From assembly GCA_938038825.1 (NCBI GenBank), contig CALHST010000226.1:1-6193 (forward strand): a stretch of DNA of 6,193 bases. Reading direction: 5' to 3'. Each line of letters opens with the position of its first letter. Position 1 is the stretch's first letter. The notes under the pieces are model-generated. The model searched no databases and was not told where the DNA came from. It was given only the letters and a program-made list of their open reading frames with translations. The stretch is from an uncultured Paracoccaceae bacterium. GTDB lineage: Bacteria; Pseudomonadota; Alphaproteobacteria; Rhodobacterales; Rhodobacteraceae. The position numbers and the translations under genes are program-made. This document shows positions 1 through 5,560 of the stretch, in pieces.

Positions 1-309
1 TGACGGGGCACGGGCCATTGCATAGGCAATCGGATACCCCACGGCGAGAGTCATAGCTGTCGATAAGGCCGCAATTTGCAGCGAGGAAATATAGGCTTTC
101 CAATAAAGATCATCTTCAGTCAGGAAGACGAAGTTTTCAAAATCCAAACCCGCGATCAATGCCGCCAACCCATCTTTCATGGTTGGCGTGTAGGGCGGAA
201 TGGCCAGTGCAATATCGCTGAGAGAGATTTTGAAGACGATTGCAAAAGGGATCAGGAACAGCGCAAGCAGCCATGCATAAGGGATCGCGATAAGAAGAAG
301 ACGCTTCAT
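1..309 (-). CDS. potH: Polyamine ABC transporter permease, PotH/PotB type (N-terminal part)
   Basis: Inner-membrane permease subunit of a putrescine/spermidine importer. Only the first 103 residues are inside the window and the frame is open to the edge, so the gene continues to the left. The protein starts MKRLLLIAIPYAWLLALF. Residues 4-26 form a hydrophobic first membrane helix, a polar stretch (about 27-72) follows that would face the periplasm, and a second helix begins near residue 77 and ends with a GYPIAYAMAR segment typical of PotB/PotH-type permeases. The start ATG overlaps the TGA of the ATPase gene (ATGA), which implies translational coupling; an AGGAG lies 13 nt upstream at 323-327, inside the preceding gene. 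Position after binding protein and ATPase matches E. coli potFGHI. The family is clear from context and topology; PotH rather than PotB rests on gene order and on the PotG/PotF likeness of its neighbours. Confidence 0.9.
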   Translation of the reverse strand, partial: MKRLLLIAIPYAWLLALFLIPFAIVFKISLSDIALAIPPYTPTMKDGLAALIAGLDFENFVFLTEDDLYWKAYISSLQIAALSTAMTLAVGYPIAYAMARAPS

Positions 310-1427
310 TGATCCAGCAACACTCCTGCTGTATGTGACCAGCTTACCCAAACATTATCTTCCCATGTGATAGATCGCCGGGCCAGTCTGCGCGTGTTTG
401 CTGTTTGGGCTTTGATGATGTGTCCGCCCGGCAATTCGACATGATAGGTCGAGAGGTTCCCAAGATAAGCAATGTCCAGAACCTTACCTTCCAAAAGGTT
501 CGGTGTGTCACTGGGTTTTTCCGTGTGGATTTTCACCTTCTCGGGCCGTATCGCCAGATGTGCCGTTTGACCGTCAGAAAAGACGATATCGCTTGTTGCT
601 TTGATCTGGGCAGTTCCGACCACCAGCGCATACAATCCGTCGCCAACTGGCTTGACGGGCCCCTGCAGGATGTTCACATCCCCAATAAAGTCAGCGACAT
701 ATACTGAATTGGGCGCCTCATAGATACCATCGGGGGTCGCCACTTGAATTATGCGCCCTTCGTCCATCACCGCAATTCGCGACGCAACGGTCATCGCCTC
801 TTCTTGGTCATGGGTTACAATGACAAAGGTCGTGCCCGTCTTCTCCTGAATATCCATCAATTCAAATTGCGTGTCTTGGCGCAGTTTCTTGTCAAGCGCA
901 CCCAACGGTTCGTCCAACAACAACAGTTTCGGCGCTTTTGCCAATGACCGCGCAAGCGCCACCCGTTGACGCTGACCGCCTGAAATCTGATGGGGTTTGC
1001 GCCGCGCAAATTTTTCCAAACGGGTCAGCTTTAACATCTCATCTACGCGCGCAGTGATGTCAGCCTTGCTCCGCTTCTCTCGCCGCAGTCCAAACGCAAT
1101 ATTTTCGAACACCGACAAATGCGGGAACAGCGCATATGACTGAAACATCATATTCACGGCACGCTTGTTTGGCGGGACATGCGCGATGTCCTGACCGGCC
1201 AATTGAATGCTGCCCATTGTGGGGTCTTCGAACCCAGCAAGCATTCGCATCATCGTGGTCTTGCCGCAGCCAGACGGACCTAAAAGCGCAAAGAACTCGC
1301 GTTCAAAGATGTCCAACGTCAGATCGTCAATAGCCGTGAAATCACCGAAGGTCTTGGTGATGTTTTGAAACCGAATCAAAGGCTTCTCGGTGGGATCATC
1401 CCACGGTGCGAACGTCGTCTCGCTCAT
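306..1427 (-). CDS. potG: Polyamine ABC transporter ATP-binding protein, PotG/PotA type
   Basis: Cytoplasmic ATPase that powers polyamine import (373 aa; E. coli PotG and PotA are of similar length). All nucleotide-binding motifs are intact: Walker A GPSGCGKTT at residues 50-58, Q-loop Gln96 in MMFQSYALFPH, signature ISGGQRQRVALAR at 148-160, Walker B LLLLDEP at 168-174, D-loop GALD at 176-179 and switch His206 in VTHDQEEAM. The C-terminal part (about 250-370) is a TOBE-type regulatory domain containing AIRPEK (292-297) and AYLGNLSTYHV (320-330), both close to PotG as remembered. The start is supported by AGGGA at 1435-1439, 7 nt before the ATG. It lies 54 nt downstream of the binding-protein gene and overlaps the permease start by 4 nt, so it is the second gene of the operon. 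Generic carbohydrate or iron ABC ATPases are a weaker alternative because the neighbours are polyamine-specific. Confidence 0.95.
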   Translation of the reverse strand: MSETTFAPWDDPTEKPLIRFQNITKTFGDFTAIDDLTLDIFEREFFALLGPSGCGKTTMMRMLAGFEDPTMGSIQLAGQDIAHVPPNKRAVNMMFQSYALFPHLSVFENIAFGLRREKRSKADITARVDEMLKLTRLEKFARRKPHQISGGQRQRVALARSLAKAPKLLLLDEPLGALDKKLRQDTQFELMDIQEKTGTTFVIVTHDQEEAMTVASRIAVMDEGRIIQVATPDGIYEAPNSVYVADFIGDVNILQGPVKPVGDGLYALVVGTAQIKATSDIVFSDGQTAHLAIRPEKVKIHTEKPSDTPNLLEGKVLDIAYLGNLSTYHVELPGGHIIKAQTANTRRLARRSITWEDNVWVSWSHTAGVLLDQ

Positions 1428-1448
1428 GGCGTTGTCCCTGTACGTGTC

Positions 1449-1473
1449 GGGCGGCCCAACTTCTGGACCGCCC
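1449..1473 (-). promoter_or_regulatory. Stem-loop in the gap between binding-protein and ATPase genes
   Basis: An inverted repeat pairs 1449-1454 (gggcgg) with 1468-1473 (ccgccc) and 1456-1458 (cca) with 1464-1466 (tgg), with one mismatch (1455/1467) and a 5-nt loop. It starts 8 nt beyond the stop codon of the binding-protein gene in the direction of transcription. No T-run follows on the minus strand, so it does not look like a full intrinsic terminator. Hairpins at this place in binding-protein-dependent transporter operons are known to protect the 5' message from 3' exonucleases or to attenuate readthrough, which yields more binding protein than membrane components. That role here is inferred from position. 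Confidence 0.55.
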
Positions 1474-1481
1474 CAAAGGCA

Positions 1482-2573
1482 TTACGTGCCCGATTTGATT
1501 TTGGTCCACAGACGGGTCAGCGAGCGTTGTTCTTTCGCGCCCCATGGTGTCACCGTGTATAGGTTTTCCAAAGCAGACGCGTCTGGGTAAATCGCCGTAT
1601 CACCGATCACATCCTCAACAAGGAACTCTTGGCTCGCAAGATTACCGTTGGCGTAATATACATAGTTCGACGCCGCCGCCATGTTTTGTGCATCCATGAT
1701 AAAGTTCAGGAACTTGTGCGCCGCTTCGGGGTTTGGCGCGTCCACCGGTACCGCCATTTGGTCAAACCACATCAGTGCACCCTCAGACGGTGCATTATAG
1801 GCGATTTCCACACCATTTTCAGCCTCTGCCGCGCGGTCCCGCGCTTGCAGAACGTCGCCCGACCAGCCAACAGCCACGCAGATGTCACCATTGGCCAAAG
1901 CGTTGATGTATTCTGACGAATGGAACTTCTGAACATGCGGACGAATGGCCATGATGACCTCTTCCGCTTTGGCGAGCGCCTCTTTGCTCTTTGCATCTTT
2001 GTCATCCATGCCAGCATAAGCCAGCGCCGCCGGGATTATCTCGGTCGGAGCATCAAGGAAATGCACGCCACAGGCAGCCAGCTTTTCCATATTGGCAGGG
2101 TCAAAGATCAACGCCAAGGAGCCAATTGGGGCATCGTCGCCCAGAATTTCTTTGACCTTGCCCACATTCACACCAATCCCTGTGGTGCCCCACATGTAGT
2201 TGATGGAATAGGCATTGCCCGGATCATAAGTTGATGTGCGCGCTTCGATTACGTCCCACATGTTGTCCGCATTGGAAAGCTTGGATTGGTCCAGTTCCTG
2301 GAACACACCTGCCGCAATCTGACGCTGCAAAAACGTGCCCGTTGGCACCACGACATCATACCCTGAAGAGCCCGCCAACATCTTGGTTTCCAGCACTTCG
2401 TTGCTGTCGAACACATCATAAATCAGCTTGATGCCGGTTTCTTCTTCGAACTTGGTCAGCAGTTCTTCATCGATATAGTCGGACCAATTATAGACCCGCA
2501 CTTCTTCTGCATGGGCCGCATATGCGCCCAGCGCCATCACCGAGGCCGTAAGGGCCAGTTTCCATTTGATCAT
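1482..2573 (-). CDS. potF: Periplasmic polyamine-binding protein, PotF/SpuD/SpuE type
   Basis: Extracytoplasmic solute-binding protein that captures putrescine and/or spermidine and delivers it to the permease (363 aa; PotF is about 370). Residues 1-22 form a Sec signal peptide: basic MIKWK, a hydrophobic core and a cleavage site after AHA. The mature protein opens with VRVYNWSDYI, the hallmark of the family. Alignment from memory with E. coli PotF keeps a constant offset of 7, and pocket residues match: Trp30, Ser31, Asp32 and Tyr33 (PotF 37-40), Glu178 (185), Trp237 (244), Asp240 (247), Asp271 (278) and Tyr307 (314). Differences are Thr78 for Ser85 and Trp269 for Phe276; the latter is Trp in the spermidine binder PotD. 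The C-terminus ends LWTKIKSG, as in PotF. The start is supported by GGGAG at 2580-2584, 6 nt before the ATG. It is the first gene of the transporter operon and divergent from the aminotransferase. Family is certain; preferred ligand is not. Confidence 0.95.
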   Translation of the reverse strand: MIKWKLALTASVMALGAYAAHAEEVRVYNWSDYIDEELLTKFEEETGIKLIYDVFDSNEVLETKMLAGSSGYDVVVPTGTFLQRQIAAGVFQELDQSKLSNADNMWDVIEARTSTYDPGNAYSINYMWGTTGIGVNVGKVKEILGDDAPIGSLALIFDPANMEKLAACGVHFLDAPTEIIPAALAYAGMDDKDAKSKEALAKAEEVIMAIRPHVQKFHSSEYINALANGDICVAVGWSGDVLQARDRAAEAENGVEIAYNAPSEGALMWFDQMAVPVDAPNPEAAHKFLNFIMDAQNMAAASNYVYYANGNLASQEFLVEDVIGDTAIYPDASALENLYTVTPWGAKEQRSLTRLWTKIKSGT

Positions 2574-2599
2574 CAGATACTCCCAAAAGATACCCGCCG

Positions 2600-2628
2600 A
2601 TTTTTCGGCATTGGCGCGATTTGATCAA
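2600..2628 (-). promoter_or_regulatory. Candidate sigma-70-like promoter for the transporter operon
   Basis: Read on the minus strand: TTGATC (2628-2623, four of six matches to TTGACA), a 17-nt spacer, then AAAAAT (2605-2600, four of six matches to TATAAT). Transcription would start near 2593 and give a short leader of about 20 nt that contains the GGGAG ribosome site. The -35 box lies within the TTGATCAA palindrome, so a protein bound there would block the polymerase. A rival pair is TTGTTG (2646-2641) with TCAAAT, also at 17-nt spacing; the perfect TTGACA at 2677-2682 is a third option. The choice among them is a guess. Confidence 0.3.
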
Positions 2629-2631
2629 GTT

Positions 2632-2644
2632 TTGCCGCTGGCAA
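2632..2644. promoter_or_regulatory. Operator-like inverted repeat TTGCC-N3-GGCAA
   Basis: Perfect 5-bp arms (2632-2636 and 2640-2644) around a 3-nt spacer (gct) lie close to the middle of the divergent region, 3 nt from the TTGATCAA palindrome. Size and symmetry suit a dimeric HTH repressor or activator, but I cannot name the regulator. Five-bp arms also arise by chance at moderate frequency, so only the location raises its weight. Confidence 0.3.
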
Positions 2645-2707
2645 CAAGAAAAAAGCCGTGAGATGATCGATTGTGATGTCAACGGCGCGCAAAAAAGGGA
2701 CAACCCC

Positions 2708-4105
2708 ATGAACAAAATCACCAACCATCTTCCCACCGCAGACCTGCAAGCGATTGATGCGGCCCATCATATGCACCCGTTTTCATCTGGCGATGAGTTG
2801 CGTGAAAAAGGGGCGCGCGTCATCACTCGGGCCAAAGGCGTCTTCCTGACAGATAGCGACGGCAACGAAATCCTTGATGGGATGGCAGGATTGTGGTGCG
2901 TCAATATTGGATATGGCCGCGAAGAGTTGGCCGATGCGGCCGCACGCCAGATGCGGGAATTACCCTATTACAACACATTCTTTCAGACGACCCATGTGCC
3001 TGCCATTGCGCTGTCAGAAAAGCTGGCCTCACTTGCTCCCGGGGATTTGAACCATGTGTTCTATGGCACATCTGGTTCAGACGCCAATGACACCAATATT
3101 CGACTGGTTCGCACGTTCTGGGCCATGCAAGGGCAACCAGAGCGCACGATAATTGTGTCTCGTAAGAATGCCTATCACGGGTCTTCTGTCGGGTCCGGCT
3201 CTCTTGGCGGGATGGCCTTCATGCATGATGTGAATTCCATGCCCATCCCCGACATCGTGCATATCAATCAGCCCAATTGGTGGGCCGAAGGCGCGGATAC
3301 CACACCAGAAGACTTTGGCCTGCAAACTGCGCGTGAACTCGAAGCTGTCATTGAAGAACACGGTGCAGACAAAATCGCCGCCTTTATCGGGGAGCCTATC
3401 CAAGGCGCCGGAGGCGTGATCATTCCGCCCGAAACCTACTGGCCCGAGATCCAACGCATCTGCAAAAAACACGACATTCTGCTTATCGCCGACGAGGTCA
3501 TCTGCGGCTTTGGTCGTACCGGCAACTGGTTCGGCAGCCAAACGCTTGGGATTGAACCGGACATCATGACAATCGCCAAAGGTCTGTCCTCTGGTTACCA
3601 GCCTATCGGTGCTGTCATTGTGTCAGATCGCATTGCCGCTGTGATTGACAAAGCGGATTTCCCACATGGCTATACCTATTCAGGCCACCCCGTGGCCTGC
3701 GCAGTTGCTCTGGAAAACCTGCGCATTCTCGAAGAAGAAAACATCATCCCCTATGTCCGGGACACCGCGGCTCCGGCCATGGCCAAAGCATGGCATTCGC
3801 TGGCAGATCATCCTCTTGTCGGCGATACTCGAATGACAGGGCTGATCGGATCGCTTGCTTTGACACCCGACAAGAAAACCCGCGCCAAATTTCGGGCAAC
3901 CGAAGGCACCGTCGGGTTGATTTGCCGGGAACGTTGCTTTGCAAACAACCTTGTCATGCGCCATGTCGGTGATCGAATGGTCGTCTCACCACCCTTGATC
4001 ATTTCCGAATCCGAGATCCAAACACTGATCACCCGCGCCCGAAAAGCGCTTGATGAAACTTACGACATCATCACAGAAAAAGGCCTGTTACACCCGGCAC
4101 CTTAA
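2708..4105 (+). CDS. Class III PLP-dependent aminotransferase, SpuC-like (putrescine/omega-amine:pyruvate)
   Basis: Cytoplasmic aminotransferase (465 aa) that probably moves an amino group from putrescine or another primary amine to pyruvate, giving an aldehyde and alanine. PLP-fold hallmarks are intact: substrate-tunnel Trp63 in GLWCVNIGYG, phosphate-binding GTSGSDANDT (120-129), ring-stacking AYHG with Tyr156, Asp262 in ADEVICGFGRTG contacting the pyridine nitrogen, Schiff-base Lys291 in TIAKGLSSGY, Thr323 in GYTYSGHP from the partner subunit, and Arg418 in MRHVGDR at the place of the mobile carboxylate-binding Arg. The sequence resembles, from memory, the S. pomeroyi class III enzyme and Pseudomonas SpuC. 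The ATG at 2708 is chosen because AGGGA lies 7 nt upstream and MNKITNHLPTADLQ matches the family N-terminus; an in-frame TTG at 2621 would add 29 unlike residues. The motif reads SGSDAN where SGSEAN is usual. Divergence from a polyamine importer supports a polyamine substrate, but other omega-amines or beta-alanine are possible. Confidence 0.92.
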   Translation: MNKITNHLPTADLQAIDAAHHMHPFSSGDELREKGARVITRAKGVFLTDSDGNEILDGMAGLWCVNIGYGREELADAAARQMRELPYYNTFFQTTHVPAIALSEKLASLAPGDLNHVFYGTSGSDANDTNIRLVRTFWAMQGQPERTIIVSRKNAYHGSSVGSGSLGGMAFMHDVNSMPIPDIVHINQPNWWAEGADTTPEDFGLQTARELEAVIEEHGADKIAAFIGEPIQGAGGVIIPPETYWPEIQRICKKHDILLIADEVICGFGRTGNWFGSQTLGIEPDIMTIAKGLSSGYQPIGAVIVSDRIAAVIDKADFPHGYTYSGHPVACAVALENLRILEEENIIPYVRDTAAPAMAKAWHSLADHPLVGDTRMTGLIGSLALTPDKKTRAKFRATEGTVGLICRERCFANNLVMRHVGDRMVVSPPLIISESEIQTLITRARKALDETYDIITEKGLLHPAP

Positions 4106-4138
4106 CCTTTCTTTTGGTTCCAAATACCTCGGGGAGCG

Positions 4139-4157
4139 CGAGGGGCAGCGCCCCTCG
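4139..4157. repeat. GC-rich hairpin, possible dispersed intergenic repeat / bidirectional terminator
   Basis: Perfect 8-bp inverted repeat CGAGGGGC-agc-GCCCCTCG lies 33 nt after the aminotransferase stop, between convergent genes. It is preceded by aaatacctcgggg (4122-4134), whose CCTCG (4127-4131) could instead pair with CGAGG (4139-4143), so two mutually exclusive folds exist. A heptamer ccaaata flanks it on both sides (4120-4126 and 4160-4166, exactly 40 nt apart). No T-tract follows on either strand. I associate this arrangement with repeated intergenic elements in roseobacter genomes; copy number cannot be judged from one window. Confidence 0.55.
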
Positions 4158-4172
4158 TACCAAATATGTAAT

Positions 4173-4187
4173 GCAGCCAAAGGCTGC
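4173..4187 (-). terminator. Hairpin directly after the lytic transglycosylase stop
   Basis: Perfect inverted repeat GCAGCC-aaa-GGCTGC. Its base touches the TGA of the minus-strand transglycosylase gene (4188-4190). On the minus strand it is followed by the AT-rich ATTACATATTTGG, a weak intrinsic-terminator tail. Together with the hairpin at 4139-4157 it probably ends transcripts from both convergent genes. Confidence 0.5.
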
Positions 4188-5498
4188 TCATTTCGGTAAC
4201 CGCAAACGCTCTAATGCCCGCAAAGACGCATAGCCATCCGGTATAAGCCCCGCTGATTTTTGCCATCCTCGAACAGACGCAATCGTCAATGGACCGATCT
4301 TGCCATCAATTTTAACAGTATCGAATCCTGCCGCCGTCAATCGTTCCTGCAACTCTACGCGCTCGTCAAAGGTCAATGCGCGATCATCTCGCGGCCAGTT
4401 TTGGGCGAATGGACCCTTCCCAAGAATCCGATCTCCTAAGTGTCCCACCCCAATCACATAGGCGTCAGCTGTGTTATACCGCTCTATGACTGCGAAATTA
4501 TCAAAGATCATAAACGCAGCGCCACGCGCGCCAGCGGGCAACAAGATCGAGGCCGCCCCATGATCTGGGACTGCTTTGCCAGTTGTGTCGCGCACGCCCA
4601 ATTGCGCCCAAGACACAGGTGACTTCGATATCTTTCTATCCGCCAAAGTATAGTCAAACCCGTCGGGCAAGGTCACTTCTACGCCCCAGGGCTGACCTTG
4701 GGTCCAACCAAACGCCTTCAAATATGCCGCAGTCGACGCCAACGCATCTGTTGGATCAGACCCCCAAATATCGCGCTTTCCATCGCCTGTGAAATCCACA
4801 GCATGTTCCAGATACGACGTCGGCATGAACTGCGTGTGGCCCATAGCGCCCGCCCAACTGCCCAACATGTCTTTTGGTGCGATGTCCCCGTCCTGCAAGA
4901 TTTGCAACGCGGCAATCAACTGCGCTTCGAAAAACGCGGCACGACGGCCTTCAAACGCCAACGTGGCCAAGGCGCTCAACGTTTTCTCGCCACCTTTGAA
5001 CGTGCCAAATGCGCTCTCTAAGCCCCAGATCGCGACTACGATGTGACCGTCCACACCATAGGCGTCTTCGATCTTGCGCAGCGTATCTTTGTGCGACGCA
5101 TATGCCGCCTTACCATTGGAAACCCGTGCGTCGCTGACCGCGGTGTCCAAGTAATCCCAAATGGTCTTTGTGAATTCAGCTTGATTGCGATCGCGTTTCA
5201 AAACAGTGTCTTCAAACGTAACAGACTTCAATGCCGCATCCAATGTTTTGCGCGTAATTCCGGCGTTTTCAGCCCGCGCACGAAATGCATCAAGCCATTG
5301 GGAAAACGCATCGGCCTGAGAGTCATCAATTTGCTTTGTCTGCTCAAAGGGGCGTGTTTGCGGACGCACGGCTGACACTGCCGCAACAAAGGATGCCGCG
5401 CCGACCCGTGCAATGGGGCGTTTTGATTCCAAAACGGTCTCTGCCGTCACAATACTACCGACAAGCGCCGACACTATTGTCAAACCTACATACCGCAT
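4188..5498 (-). CDS. Lytic murein transglycosylase, MltB family
   Basis: Periplasmic enzyme (436 aa) that cleaves the beta-1,4 bond between N-acetylmuramic acid and N-acetylglucosamine, forming 1,6-anhydromuropeptides during wall growth or remodelling. Residues 1-19 are a signal peptide with a VTA cleavage site; there is no lipobox Cys, so it is soluble rather than a lipoprotein like E. coli MltB. A low-complexity linker (about 20-58) precedes the SLT_2-type catalytic domain (about 62-365). Glu161 in IWGLESAFG is the expected catalytic acid; GAMGHTQFMPTSYL (217-230) and the EF-hand-like DFTGDGKRDIW (235-245) are diagnostic of MltB/Slt35. Residues about 376-432 form a C-terminal peptidoglycan-binding domain (ELQERLTAAGF, DGKIGPLTIASVRGWQKSAGL). 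GAGG at 5504-5507 lies 5 nt before the ATG. The gene is convergent with the aminotransferase and 62 nt downstream of the WYL regulator on the same strand. All key residues are present. Confidence 0.95.
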   Translation of the reverse strand: MRYVGLTIVSALVGSIVTAETVLESKRPIARVGAASFVAAVSAVRPQTRPFEQTKQIDDSQADAFSQWLDAFRARAENAGITRKTLDAALKSVTFEDTVLKRDRNQAEFTKTIWDYLDTAVSDARVSNGKAAYASHKDTLRKIEDAYGVDGHIVVAIWGLESAFGTFKGGEKTLSALATLAFEGRRAAFFEAQLIAALQILQDGDIAPKDMLGSWAGAMGHTQFMPTSYLEHAVDFTGDGKRDIWGSDPTDALASTAAYLKAFGWTQGQPWGVEVTLPDGFDYTLADRKISKSPVSWAQLGVRDTTGKAVPDHGAASILLPAGARGAAFMIFDNFAVIERYNTADAYVIGVGHLGDRILGKGPFAQNWPRDDRALTFDERVELQERLTAAGFDTVKIDGKIGPLTIASVRGWQKSAGLIPDGYASLRALERLRLPK

Positions 5499-5530
5499 CT
5501 TTGCCTCGTATTTTTTTGTTGCTTGGGTTT

Positions 5531-5558
5531 AACCTAGGGGCCTTCGCGGCCCTGACAA
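5531..5558 (-). promoter_or_regulatory. Hairpin and weak promoter candidate upstream of the transglycosylase
   Basis: The 62-nt gap between the regulator stop and the transglycosylase start holds an inverted repeat GGGCC-ttcgc-GGCCC (5538-5542 with 5548-5552). No T-tract follows on the minus strand, so termination of the regulator transcript is uncertain. Minus-strand TTGTCA (5558-5553, five of six matches to a -35 box) is followed after 16 nt by TAGGTT (5536-5531), a poor -10. If this promoter is real, the hairpin sits entirely in its spacer. The two genes may equally be co-transcribed. Confidence 0.25.
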
Positions 5559-5560
5559 TG

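Larger units (their letters stand above)
2574..2707. promoter_or_regulatory. Divergent intergenic control region (transporter operon / aminotransferase)
   Basis: These 134 nt must hold the promoters for both the transporter operon (minus) and the aminotransferase (plus). Visible elements are: a GCCGA-tttt-TCGGC inverted repeat (2596-2609), an 8-bp perfect palindrome TTGATCAA (2621-2628), a TTGCC-gct-GGCAA inverted repeat (2632-2644), the palindrome ATCGAT (2666-2671), and a consensus -35 hexamer TTGACA read on the minus strand (2677-2682) that has no convincing -10 at 16-18 nt. On the plus strand the aminotransferase has AGGGA (2696-2700) 7 nt before its ATG, but I found no clear sigma-70 promoter for it. 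No regulator gene for this pathway is in the window. Confidence 0.6.

Noticed and set aside
76..312. 78-codon plus-strand frame over the permease and operon junction
   Set aside because: It is antisense to the permease coding region, has a very polar composition and no family likeness.
1772..2017. 81-codon minus-strand frame inside the binding-protein gene
   Set aside because: It overlaps the conserved pocket-encoding region in another frame and its product is basic and low in motif content, as expected of a frame shadow.
2621..2707. N-terminal 29-residue extension of the aminotransferase from a TTG start
   Set aside because: The extension runs through the promoter palindromes, has no ribosome site, and does not resemble the family N-terminus; the ATG at 2708 has AGGGA 7 nt upstream.
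3077..3541. 154-codon open frame on the minus strand inside the aminotransferase gene
   Set aside because: It is fully antisense to an intact conserved gene, shows no recognisable motif, and is explained by codon bias of the plus-strand gene.
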